Of a DNA stretch of 64,000 nucleotides, positions 8,451 through 16,120 are shown piece after piece. Within the stretch, counting starts at the first letter, position 1; every line of letters starts with the position of its first letter. The stretch covers positions 5,642,001-5,706,000 of the forward strand of contig NZ_CP049868.1 in NCBI RefSeq assembly GCF_011303555.1. The letters run 5' to 3'. The stretch comes from Pedobacter sp. HDW13. Lineage in GTDB: Bacteria; Bacteroidota; Bacteroidia; Sphingobacteriales; Sphingobacteriaceae. The position numbers and the translations under genes are program-made. Under the pieces are notes generated by a model that ran no database searches, was not told where the DNA came from, and saw nothing but the letters and a program-made list of their open reading frames with translations.

Positions 8451-8948
8451 TTAGTTCTTAGGCTGAACACGACCTGATTTTCTATCTTCCCCTCTACCGA
8501 TCAAATAACCACCACCAGCGCCCACTAAGCCACCAATAATGGCGCCACGACCTTTTTTCTTATCAATTAAAGCACCACCAACAGCACCGGCAGCACCGCC
8601 AATTACAGCGCCTTTAGCAGCATCACTCCAGCCTTTTTTCTTAGCTGTTGGTTGTGTACCACCGTAAGCACCGCTCGAACTACCACCTGAGCTTGCATAT
8701 GACCTTGAAGAATTAGCTCCAGCCCTTCTTGCCGCTGCAAGTTCTGCCTGATGTTTAGCTTCTTTTTCCTGTTCTACTTTAGCTACTTCTGCTTTTTTAA
8801 AGCTATCTAATCTTAAACTATCCTTTACAGCTTTAATAGCCAACTGCTTTTCTGCCTGTTGTTGTTTTAATGCTGCTTCTTCTTTGGCCTTATTGTTACA
8901 GGCAAACATTACTGAGCTTAGTGCGATTACCACGAATATCTTTTTCAT
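8451..8948 (-). CDS. Glycine-zipper lipoprotein
   Basis: The 165-residue product has the lipoprotein signal MKKIFVVIALSSVMFACNN (lipobox MFAC). Residues about 20-75 form a highly charged Lys/Glu/Gln-rich helix likely to be a coiled coil, followed by a Ser/Gly linker. Residues about 108-150 hold glycine zippers (AAKGAVIGGAAGAVGGALID and GRGAIIGGLVGAGGGYLIG), typical of YMGG/Rick_17kDa-like envelope proteins that insert in membranes. The function is probably envelope integrity. It is followed by a strong terminator and appears monocistronic. Confidence 0.85.
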   Translation of the reverse strand: MKKIFVVIALSSVMFACNNKAKEEAALKQQQAEKQLAIKAVKDSLRLDSFKKAEVAKVEQEKEAKHQAELAAARRAGANSSRSYASSGGSSSGAYGGTQPTAKKKGWSDAAKGAVIGGAAGAVGGALIDKKKGRGAIIGGLVGAGGGYLIGRGEDRKSGRVQPKN

Positions 8949-9075
8949 AACTTTTAGTTTTAAATGACGTTTGTCTGGCCCCTAACCTGCCAAACAATTT
9001 TCATTTGCATGTGCGATTTTAGTTAATTACAGATACTAAAGAAAAAATGATGCCAAAATGTTTTATAAAAGAAAA

Positions 9076-9798
9076 TTATTCAACTAAATCGGTATACCAA
9101 AAGCCCGAAAGCTCCGTAGTCGAGCAGGGAGAATCACTTTCTGAAGCAGTTTTTGCAGGCGCATTATAAGTCCTAAAAACCTGCTCACCGACTGAAAAAG
9201 CGATTTTTTGTTTAAACACAGGCCCTTCAAAAGCGAAAGTATGAAATTCACCATTTTCGCCACAGGGATCAATTTCAAGGGGAAGGCTATTAATCAAATC
9301 CTCACTGATTACTTTTCCACATATATCTTTTAGGTTTTGCTGCGTACAAACAATGATGGTTTTATAGTCCAAACCTATAAACTCGCTGATCAGTCGCCTT
9401 GTATCTTTCTGCCAAAGCGGAAAAATAGCTTTGAGACCAATTTCTGCCAACTTATCTTCACGGTATAAACGAAGGTCTTCCAGAAAAATATCACCAAAAA
9501 TAGAATGCGTAATACCTTCTGCTTTAAATTTACTGAGGTGGGTACGCATGGTATTATCGTAAGTTTCCATATCGGGCATTTCTCCCAAACGGATCTGATA
9601 TAAAGGAATACCAATGCTTTCGGCTTGTCTAATCAGCAAAGCCTCTCTAACACCGTGCATCGAAACGCGGTTGTATTGTTCGGTAACAGTAGTAACCATG
9701 TACCTGATTTCGATTGTGGGGTCCTGAAGGGCATAGTGGAGTGCCAGTGTACTGTCTTTACCGCCACTCCAGTTGAAAATGCAGATTTTCTTATCCAT
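9076..9798 (-). CDS. Dph6-like PP-loop ATPase (diphthine--ammonia ligase family)
   Basis: This 240-residue protein has the PP-loop FNWSGGKDSTLALHYAL at the N-terminus, RVSMHGVREALLIRQAESIG, HSIFGDIFLEDLR and the family signature DPCGENGEFHTFAFEGPVF. The family activates a carboxylate with ATP and amidates it; the archaeal and eukaryotic members finish diphthamide on EF2. Bacteria generally do not make diphthamide, so the substrate here must differ. It overlaps the sirtuin gene by 8 bp and lies at the end of the B12-uptake gene run, which hints at corrinoid amide chemistry (inference). Confidence 0.88.
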   Translation of the reverse strand: MDKKICIFNWSGGKDSTLALHYALQDPTIEIRYMVTTVTEQYNRVSMHGVREALLIRQAESIGIPLYQIRLGEMPDMETYDNTMRTHLSKFKAEGITHSIFGDIFLEDLRLYREDKLAEIGLKAIFPLWQKDTRRLISEFIGLDYKTIIVCTQQNLKDICGKVISEDLINSLPLEIDPCGENGEFHTFAFEGPVFKQKIAFSVGEQVFRTYNAPAKTASESDSPCSTTELSGFWYTDLVE

Positions 9799-10474
9799 TT
9801 GTTAAAATACTTTTCAGCTGCTCCATCCCGTTTACGGCATTTTGCTCAATGGTAATTACATGCTGATATCGTTTAACATCAGGGGTTTTAGGATCAATAA
9901 TGTATTTTTTTACTTCTCGCGGAACGAAATCGATTAGTCCGGCTGCGGGATAAACTGCCAGTGAAGTCCCAATCAGCACAAATAAATCAGCTTGTTTGCA
10001 GATTTTAGCAGCCACTTCAATCATCGGCACAGCTTCGCCAAACCATACTACATGAGGCCGTAACTGAGAACCTAATTTACAGCGTTCGCCCATTTTAATT
10101 TCTGTTCCCTCAATGGGGTAAGTTAAACTGGGCCGCAAACTCGATTGCGAACGGGTTATGATGCCATGCAGGTGCGTAACCTTAGTTGATCCGGCACGCT
10201 CATGCAAATCGTCTATATTCTGGGTAACAATCTCTACATCGAAATCTTTCTCCAGTTCCGCGAGTATGTAATGCGCTGCATTGGGTTGAGCCGCTACCAC
10301 CTGCCGTCTTCTTTCGTTATAAAACTCCTGTACTAACTCCGGATTTCTTTCCCAAGCCTCGGGAGTAGCCACATCGTACACGTTATATCCTTCCCACAAA
10401 CCGTCCGAATCCCGAAAAGTTTTCAATCCACTTTCGGCACTAATCCCCGCTCCTGTTAAAACAACTAATTTCAT
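9791..10474 (-). CDS. Sir2-family NAD-dependent protein deacylase
   Basis: This 227-residue class III sirtuin has the NAD-binding LTGAGISAESGLKTFR, TQNIDDLHERAG with catalytic His in VTHLHG, RPHVVWFGEAVP and IGTSLAVYPAAGL. The four zinc-ribbon Cys of classical CobB are absent; the small domain retains only the Cys in GERCKLGSQ. The stop overlaps the start of the PP-loop ATPase gene by 8 bp. Salmonella CobB was first noticed through B12 biosynthesis genetics, which makes its position next to B12 genes worth noting, but deacylation is the default role. Confidence 0.9.
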   Translation of the reverse strand: MKLVVLTGAGISAESGLKTFRDSDGLWEGYNVYDVATPEAWERNPELVQEFYNERRRQVVAAQPNAAHYILAELEKDFDVEIVTQNIDDLHERAGSTKVTHLHGIITRSQSSLRPSLTYPIEGTEIKMGERCKLGSQLRPHVVWFGEAVPMIEVAAKICKQADLFVLIGTSLAVYPAAGLIDFVPREVKKYIIDPKTPDVKRYQHVITIEQNAVNGMEQLKSILTNG

Positions 10475-10479
10475 AAGAT

Positions 10480-10515
10480 GATTACACCGATTAATAGATT
10501 ACACTGAGTTAATGA
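10480..10515. repeat. Dispersed intergenic repeat, copy 1
   Basis: GATTACACCGATTAATAG followed by ATTACACTGAGTTAAT closely matches the sequence at 63656-63701 in front of serA. Here it fills the whole gap between the sirtuin and BtuF-like genes. Confidence 0.5.
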
Positions 10516-11448
10516 TTATACGGATTGAAGTGATTGAGCATAATTGATAAACTTTTTAGCTATCCTTTCATCTGCTTTAAAGATCTGCGGATGAAACATA
10601 CAGGCTAAAGCTTCAATACCTTCTACCAGAGTGCCTACACTAGGCTGGGTAAACATATCAAAATCTGCAATGTACACCTGATTGTTTTTTACAGCTTCCA
10701 AATCATTCCAGCCCGTTTTAGTTGTAAGCAAACTCATTTCTTCGAGGCTGCGTTTTTGATCGAAGCCACAAGGTGCAATAATCAAAACCTCAGGATTATA
10801 CTTTACAATCTTTTCCCATGGGGTAACAATCGAATCGCCTGCAGGGTTAGAAAGCATATCAACCCCTCCTGCTGCTGCAATCTGAAAGGGAATCCAGTGC
10901 CCGCAATTGTATATAGGCTCTATCCATTCCATTAGCATCACACGCTTCAAAGGTGATTTGCTTTCCCGCAGTTTATCTAAAATCTGATCGGTTTTCTGCT
11001 GTAATCCTGCCAGATAGCTAAAAGCTACTTCTTCTTTTCCCAATGCCCTGGCAATGGTAATGGCGCATTCGAAAACATCCTGCAGGTTATTGGGCGAAAG
11101 CGGCACCAAAGTTGGCTGCTTGCTCAGTTTCATTACTGCAGTTTCGGTACAAACTGTATCTATGTTGCATACTTCGCAAATATCCTGCGTAAATACAACA
11201 TCAGGCGCAATGCTTTCCAGAAGTGCATCATCTACCCAGTACAGACTTTTGCCCTGTGCTTTGGATGCAGAAAAAATCCGGTCGATTTCTATACTCGAAT
11301 AGTTTTTACCTTCCAGGATACAGCGTACTACCTTGGGTTGATCTGCTGCTTCTTTCGGACATTCGAAGGTTACACCATGCAGGTAATCCTGAAGGCCCAT
11401 ATCGTAAATCATTTTTGTGGCAGCGGGTAAAAAAGAAACGACTTTCAT
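10516..11448 (-). CDS. BtuF-like cobalamin-binding protein without signal peptide
   Basis: This 310-residue periplasmic-binding-protein fold of the BtuF/FecB type (two lobes, rigid helix linker) starts directly with VVSFLPAATKMIYDMGL. Typical elements are LESIAPDVVFTQDICEVCNI, MLMEWIEPIYNCGHWIPFQI and GFDQKRSLEEM. There is no signal peptide or lipobox, and no upstream extension encodes one, so a cytosolic location is likely. It sits 105 bp downstream of the DUF6580 gene, after a hairpin, in a run of B12-linked genes. It could be a corrinoid-binding chaperone or salvage factor rather than a transporter subunit (inference). Confidence 0.85.
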   Translation of the reverse strand: MKVVSFLPAATKMIYDMGLQDYLHGVTFECPKEAADQPKVVRCILEGKNYSSIEIDRIFSASKAQGKSLYWVDDALLESIAPDVVFTQDICEVCNIDTVCTETAVMKLSKQPTLVPLSPNNLQDVFECAITIARALGKEEVAFSYLAGLQQKTDQILDKLRESKSPLKRVMLMEWIEPIYNCGHWIPFQIAAAGGVDMLSNPAGDSIVTPWEKIVKYNPEVLIIAPCGFDQKRSLEEMSLLTTKTGWNDLEAVKNNQVYIADFDMFTQPSVGTLVEGIEALACMFHPQIFKADERIAKKFINYAQSLQSV

Positions 11449-11499
11449 TTGATGTAAAATGGAAAAGGTAAAATGTAATTGAATATTCTAAGTTAAAAA

Positions 11500-11533
11500 A
11501 AATCCTCTTTTGAACTGAGTCAAAAGAGGATTT
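11500..11533. terminator. Terminator hairpin after the DUF6580 gene
   Basis: AAATCCTCTTTTGA and TCAAAAGAGGATTT form a perfect 14-bp stem around a 6-nt loop, with A/T runs on both sides. It ends the riboswitch-1 operon on the minus strand, perhaps with read-through into the BtuF-like gene. Confidence 0.85.
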
Positions 11534-11552
11534 CTATTTTTAAAAGGTATTA

Positions 11553-12146
11553 TTATGCAGCTTGTGCTTCTAATTTTAATACCGGATATTTTGCTTTTAA
11601 AATCTCGAAAGCGCCAAAAAGTAAGGCTCCATAAATAACTGTTCCTTCTAAGAATCTAATTTCGAATGGAATAGCTTTAACCAAACAGTTCCAGTAACCT
11701 GCTAAATCCTGGGTATATGCCGGATTATTAATCCAAACACCCAAGTCGGTAACCAACCAATGGATAAGCACAATAGTTAATGTTGAGGCCAATAAATTTA
11801 CCACGTTTACATTTTTAAGCAGAATTCTACCTACTAAAACCATTAACGCAAAAGCAATATAGGTCCAATACCAGCCCTGGTACAAAAATGAACCCCCACT
11901 GTATTTACTGAAAATGGTTGAAGCTAAAATAAAGTCGCTTAAAAACAAACTCAACAACGGAAAAGCAAAAGCTTTGGCGTGATCTTTAAAATAGGCACCA
12001 CCGAATAAGGCAACCGCTCCGATTGAGGAGAAATTAGCAAATTTCAGTTCATCTGAATTAAATGTTACCAGTAAACGGAAAGCCGTAATCACCAATATCA
12101 TTAATAGCAGTATTAAGGTGCGCGGATTAAACTTTAAATGAGACAT
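11553..12146 (-). CDS. DUF6580-type membrane protein, candidate B12 transport component
   Basis: This 197-residue protein has about six hydrophobic segments, starting LILLLMILVITAFRLL, with SSIGAVALFGGAYFKD, FPLLSLFLSDF, the aromatic FLYQGWYWTYIAFAL and a short charged C-terminal tail. This matches the DUF6580 family of putative transport proteins, similar in layout to ECF S components. It lies 38 bp downstream of a BtuB-like receptor that is under a cobalamin riboswitch, so inner-membrane corrinoid transport is the likely role (inference). No ECF ATPase or BtuCD gene is in the window. Confidence 0.8.
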   Translation of the reverse strand: MSHLKFNPRTLILLLMILVITAFRLLVTFNSDELKFANFSSIGAVALFGGAYFKDHAKAFAFPLLSLFLSDFILASTIFSKYSGGSFLYQGWYWTYIAFALMVLVGRILLKNVNVVNLLASTLTIVLIHWLVTDLGVWINNPAYTQDLAGYWNCLVKAIPFEIRFLEGTVIYGALLFGAFEILKAKYPVLKLEAQAA

Positions 12147-12184
12147 TGTATTTTGGTTATTATTTAAGCAAAGTTAATTTTTTA

Positions 12185-14050
12185 TTAGCGTATATTAAAA
12201 CTTACGCCTGTATTAAAGTTAAAGCCAGGTGTATTGTAGCCAATAATTTCACTGTATTTTGCATTCAGGATATTTTTGGCATCAAAGAATACTTTTACGC
12301 GTTTTTTAGCCAAAGCATATTCTACGTAAGCATTTAGCAATTTATACGATGGCAGCTCTTCGTTTAAATAAGATATAAAATTGGTATCGAAACGTTTACC
12401 AAAGTAACGGTAATTGGCGCTGATGTATAAGTTTTGAGTTGCCTGTGCACCCGCTGTAATACCAAAAGTATTTTTCGGTCTGCGGATCAGGAAATCTACA
12501 GTTCCGGTATTTCCTTCAACATAAGCATAATAACCATTAACATTAAATACACTAAACTTAACTGCCGGCTCTACCTCTACTCCTTTAAATTTCTGGTTTC
12601 CCTGGTTAATATAACCTGTAGTGTAAACAATAGCATCGGTTAAATCGCGTTTAAAACCAGCTACACGCAAGCTAAACTGATCATCGGCAAAGCTCAGGTT
12701 TACACCTGCTTCGTAGTTCTGCGATTTTTCTGGCTTCAGGTTTAAATTAGCTCCATATTGTCCGAAAAGCATGTTTAAGCTAGGCACTTTGAACGCTGTA
12801 GATACCGTTCCAAACAACTTCACTTCTTTAATGATATTGATGGTTGGGGTTACCGAGTAAGTATAGTTTTCGCCATATTGATCGTGTTTGTTGTAACGGC
12901 CGCCTACCTCAAGGTTAAACACACTTAAATCGTGTAAAAACAACGATCCATAAGCTGCAAAAATGTTGGTTGTCGGATTGCTTGAATTGGTAATCAGTTT
13001 TGTTTTGCGGTTATCGATACCTACTAATAAATCTAATTTATTACCCAATTTCTGATTGTAGAATAAATCGATCAGGTTCATTTTACCGTAATTTACAAAA
13101 TTACTGGCAAAGCCCATGAAGCTCGAATTTACATCGTTCGAGTTGCTTTCGTGACTATAGTTTAAAGTAATTTTTCCGGTATTGAGTTTGTATTCGGCAT
13201 TAAAACCTCCGCTAAACTGCTTCAATATCGAATTATTGGCTGGTAAACCATCAGCAAAAGCGCCTTCATCTATTTTATAGTTACCATAGAAATAACGTAA
13301 AAACGGATTAACAGAAAGGCGCTTATCCAGTTGAATACCGAAATTAGCATTAACCCCATCCGTTTTAAAGCCATCTTTATCAAATTCGGCTGTGCTGCCT
13401 GCCGGCGCTACCGCTTCCGAAATACCATCGGTTTTAAGGTGTGTATAGTTAATGTTGTAAGAAAAACCTTCAACACCACCATTCAAGCCAATTGTTCCTT
13501 TATACGTTTCAAAACTTCCGGCACTGGCTACACCATAAATGGTATTTCCTTTTGGTCCGCCTTTTTTGGTTACAATATTAATTACCCCTGCTACTGCATC
13601 TGAACCATAAATGGTAGACTGGCCACCTCTTAAAATTTCGATATGATCAATCTGATCGATTGAGAATAAACGTAAATCGAATGTTCCGCTGATACTTGAA
13701 GGATCGTTCTGTACAATTCCATCAATTAATACCAACGTATAACCGCTAGCCGAGCCCCTGAAAAAGATACTCTTATCCTTACCCTGACTGCTGTTTCCAC
13801 CGCTGATGATGATACCAGCTTGCTCATTCAATAAATCGGGTAATGATTTTCCGTTGCTGCGCTCCAACACCTCTCTGCTGATGATGCTAACCACTTTACC
13901 GGTTTGTGATTGTTTTTGATCGTTTTTGGTGGCAGAAATTACCACATCTTTAAGCTGCAAAGTGTCTTTTTGCTGCGCATTAGCCAACTGGCTAATCATT
14001 AGCTGCGCCAGACCTAAACCAGCAGCGGCTAAAATTGTTGTTTTGTTCAT
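12185..14050 (-). CDS. btuB: TonB-dependent receptor, BtuB-like (B12 uptake 1)
   Basis: This 621-residue outer-membrane protein has signal peptide MNKTTILAAAGLGLAQLMIS...NAQ, a TonB-box-like LKDVVISATK, a plug domain (about 35-150, with SLPDLLNEQAGIIISGGNSS, VLIDGIVQND and IEILRGGQSTIYGSDAVAGV) and a 22-strand barrel ending VSFNIR. Length and plug resemble BtuB rather than the longer SusC type. It is preceded by a cobalamin riboswitch at 14163-14334 and followed by the DUF6580 gene, which makes corrinoid the substrate. A second, diverged receptor lies at 17244-19277. Confidence 0.92.
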   Translation of the reverse strand: MNKTTILAAAGLGLAQLMISQLANAQQKDTLQLKDVVISATKNDQKQSQTGKVVSIISREVLERSNGKSLPDLLNEQAGIIISGGNSSQGKDKSIFFRGSASGYTLVLIDGIVQNDPSSISGTFDLRLFSIDQIDHIEILRGGQSTIYGSDAVAGVINIVTKKGGPKGNTIYGVASAGSFETYKGTIGLNGGVEGFSYNINYTHLKTDGISEAVAPAGSTAEFDKDGFKTDGVNANFGIQLDKRLSVNPFLRYFYGNYKIDEGAFADGLPANNSILKQFSGGFNAEYKLNTGKITLNYSHESNSNDVNSSFMGFASNFVNYGKMNLIDLFYNQKLGNKLDLLVGIDNRKTKLITNSSNPTTNIFAAYGSLFLHDLSVFNLEVGGRYNKHDQYGENYTYSVTPTINIIKEVKLFGTVSTAFKVPSLNMLFGQYGANLNLKPEKSQNYEAGVNLSFADDQFSLRVAGFKRDLTDAIVYTTGYINQGNQKFKGVEVEPAVKFSVFNVNGYYAYVEGNTGTVDFLIRRPKNTFGITAGAQATQNLYISANYRYFGKRFDTNFISYLNEELPSYKLLNAYVEYALAKKRVKVFFDAKNILNAKYSEIIGYNTPGFNFNTGVSFNIR

Positions 14051-14052
14051 TT

Positions 14053-14162
14053 TGATGGTTAGTTTTACCTATAGCCAACAGATTGTAAAAAGAAATGAAA
14101 ATACGTAAACGTTAAGTACTTCAAAACCCAGCTTCAATCCCCGAAAGCTACGAAATTAATGC
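14053..14162 (-). promoter_or_regulatory. 5' leader between riboswitch 1 and receptor 1
   Basis: This stretch of about 110 nt carries GCCAACAGAT, AAGAAATGAAAATACG, AACGT, AAGTAC, GCTTCAATCC and CGAAAGCTA in the same order and spacing as 19281-19385 in front of receptor 2. Its conservation outside the aptamer suggests it contains the expression platform. Confidence 0.55.
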
Positions 14163-14334
14163 TAGAGGCAGGTCTTCTGACTTACTCCCGGTTTTCTGCC
14201 TTCCCATTCCGGCGAGCTGGAGCAGTGGCGAAAGAATAGAAAAACCGTTACAGAGCTTACAGCTGCGGGACAGTTACAGATTTACACTGTATTCCCTTTT
14301 AATTCCGGATGTAATGCCGGAAACCAAAAGCGCC
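14163..14334 (-). promoter_or_regulatory. Cobalamin (adenosylcobalamin) riboswitch 1
   Basis: On the minus strand the element runs from GGCGCTTTTGGTTTCCGG through AAAAGGGAATACAGTGTAAA, the conserved GTCCCGCAGCTGTAAGC core, GCCACTG (B12 box) and AGTCAGAAGACCTGCC. These are the hallmark blocks of the cobalamin aptamer in the right order. It lies 113 nt upstream of the BtuB-like receptor gene and should switch off receptor and DUF6580 expression when cobalamin is plentiful. Confidence 0.95.
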
Positions 14335-14588
14335 GCAAATGTAATAAAAAAAATACAACAACAATAGAATGTAAAATTTATTAGCACCAGGGCTTTTCCT
14401 GTGATCTAAACGAGCAATTTTTCCGTTATCGAGAAATGACGATCACCTTTTAAATCTGCGACCTTTACTGTGTAATCAGCGGGAAATATTCGCTAACCAT
14501 TTTCGCGCAGATTTAATGATGAACGCAGATAAAATAAAGACTAAGCGCTTATGACTAAATATTAAACGTATCAGGCGAATTACCGAAA

Positions 14589-14861
14589 CCAACTAGCCTG
14601 ATACAAATTCATTATGATTAGATATGTTTTGTATGTAATTCAATACATTTTGAGTGTCGCGTGATATGATTTCAGTCTTCTTTGATATAATTTGTATGTA
14701 ATTCGATACGTTTTGAGTCTTGCATGATACTTCTTCAGTGTAATTTGATACTTTTTGTATGTAATTAAATACGCTTTGGGTCTTGCATGACATGATTTCA
14801 GTCTTTTTTGATATGATTTGTATGTAATTCGATACGTTTTGAGTCTTGCAAGAAAATATTT
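14589..14861. repeat. Tandem array of 13 x 21-bp units with a 63-bp higher-order period
   Basis: Units of exactly 21 bp follow each other without spacers. The three unit types are GTATGTAATTCGATACGTTT+T, GAGTCTTGCATGATATGATT+T and CAGTCTTTTTTGATATGATT+T, repeated in that order; GTATGTAATT recurs at 14631, 14694, 14757 and 14820, exactly 63 bp apart. All units share GATA near position 12-15 and a T-rich end. The minus strand is open through most of the array and would encode 7-residue repeats, but it has no good start or ribosome site. The array lies between riboswitch 1 and the terminator of the second B12 operon. The rest of 14335-14921 shows no gene. Confidence 0.9.
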
Positions 14862-14921
14862 TAAACTAACCAGATGCAGATTAACTCTTGTTAGTATTTA
14901 TTAAAAACGATGTAAACGAAA

Positions 14922-14944
14922 AAGGCCTGCACCAGGCAGGCCTT
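14922..14944 (-). terminator. Terminator of the riboswitch-2 operon
   Basis: AAGGCCTGC and GCAGGCCTT form a perfect 9-bp stem around ACCAG, with A and T runs on the two sides. It lies about 40 bp beyond the stop of the PKD-type lipoprotein gene on the minus strand. Confidence 0.85.
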
Positions 14945-14982
14945 CTTTTATTGAGACGTTATTTATAGGTAGATGCTCGTAT

Positions 14983-16104
14983 TTATTTGATCCCTAAATC
15001 AACTGCACCTTTAACTTCAGTAGAAATTTCTCCAAGGCTACCTGCATCGGCACTTTGGCCAGTATACACCTTAACAAAATCGATTGTTTTTAAATCAACT
15101 TTGTTTCCGCTTTTATCAACCGCCAACGATAAATCGAAGCTGTTATACAGATTGGTTTTGTAATCATCGCCTGTAGAATAACTGTCGGTATAGCCCCAAT
15201 CAAAAGGAGAACTGATCACAATACTACCTACCTTACCTGTTGATGGCGGTAATAAGGTACCTTTAAACGTAATTGTTTCCTGATTTGCAGCAAATTCAGG
15301 GTAAAAATTGTGTTTGTGAAAATTATTAACCTTCACTTCGCCGCTATTTCCCTGGTTATCTTTCCAGGTTACATTTGCAAACGCTTTAGGGTTGGTATAG
15401 GTAATCTCATAGTTTTTAATGGTTGTAGCTTTGGTGTACTCGCTTCCGGCCAATTCATACCATTCATCGTCAGCAAGGCCATTACCATTGCTATCCTGAC
15501 TAACCATTACAACGCCTGGTTCAGAAAAATGATAAGGAGCACCTGATGGGTTACCATAAATGGCAAGATCGTTACCTGTGTTATTAACTACCGAGTGGTC
15601 GAAACCGAAAATAATGTAGCCACCAAAGCCACCTAAAGAGATTAAGTTAGTGGTACTTCCAATTAATTTCTGCGCCTGTTCTGGTTTACCTAAAGTTTCG
15701 TTTACAAATTGCCCTGGTGCAGGTAAATAATCTAAAATCCGGCTAATAAATTTGCTGCTTGCAGGTGTAATCTCAACCACCGGAACCGGAACGGTAATGG
15801 TGTAAGTATGTGTAAATTCGCCAGCTTCGTTATAACCCTTGTACGCTAAAACATAAGTACCGGCTTTTGTGGCAGTAAAGTTATAGTTGTAAATGGTACT
15901 TACCACTTTGCCATCTAATTTCCATTCGTGCTGAAAAGCCTGGCCATTGTTTGTACCTGCGCTAAAATTGGTTGCTACCGCTACCTTAGCTTGTACTGCA
16001 TCTGTTTTAACCAGTAGATTTACATCAGGCCCGAGTACGTTATCTTTCTTACAACTGAATAAGAACAGACAGAAAACCATGGCATAGTTTATTGATTTTT
16101 TCAT
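14983..16104 (-). CDS. Surface lipoprotein with PKD-like domain, B12 operon
   Basis: The product is 373 residues from the ATG at 16104, giving the lipoprotein signal MKKSINYAMVFCLFLFSCKK. An in-frame start at 16236 is rejected because it overlaps the upstream gene and buries the signal. Residues about 30-110 are a PKD/Ig-like fold (FQHEWKLDGKVVS, AGTYVLAYKGYN). The larger C-terminal part (FGFDHSVVN, DSNGNGLADDEWYELAGSEY, SPFDWGYTDSYS) resembles a cell-surface domain of unknown function with an EF-hand-like Asp loop. As the last gene of a riboswitch-controlled operon it is probably a surface corrinoid-binding accessory, comparable in role to Bacteroides BtuH (inference). Confidence 0.8.
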   Translation of the reverse strand: MKKSINYAMVFCLFLFSCKKDNVLGPDVNLLVKTDAVQAKVAVATNFSAGTNNGQAFQHEWKLDGKVVSTIYNYNFTATKAGTYVLAYKGYNEAGEFTHTYTITVPVPVVEITPASSKFISRILDYLPAPGQFVNETLGKPEQAQKLIGSTTNLISLGGFGGYIIFGFDHSVVNNTGNDLAIYGNPSGAPYHFSEPGVVMVSQDSNGNGLADDEWYELAGSEYTKATTIKNYEITYTNPKAFANVTWKDNQGNSGEVKVNNFHKHNFYPEFAANQETITFKGTLLPPSTGKVGSIVISSPFDWGYTDSYSTGDDYKTNLYNSFDLSLAVDKSGNKVDLKTIDFVKVYTGQSADAGSLGEISTEVKGAVDLGIK

Positions 16105-16120
16105 TTTGTGTGTGTTTATG

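Noticed and set aside
14593..14793. A 66-codon minus-strand frame with heptad repeats as a real protein
   Set aside because: It lies entirely in the 21-bp array, has no clear start or ribosome-binding site, and is open only because the unit length is a multiple of three.
14589..14861. CRISPR array
   Set aside because: The units are contiguous with no unique spacers and no cas gene is nearby.
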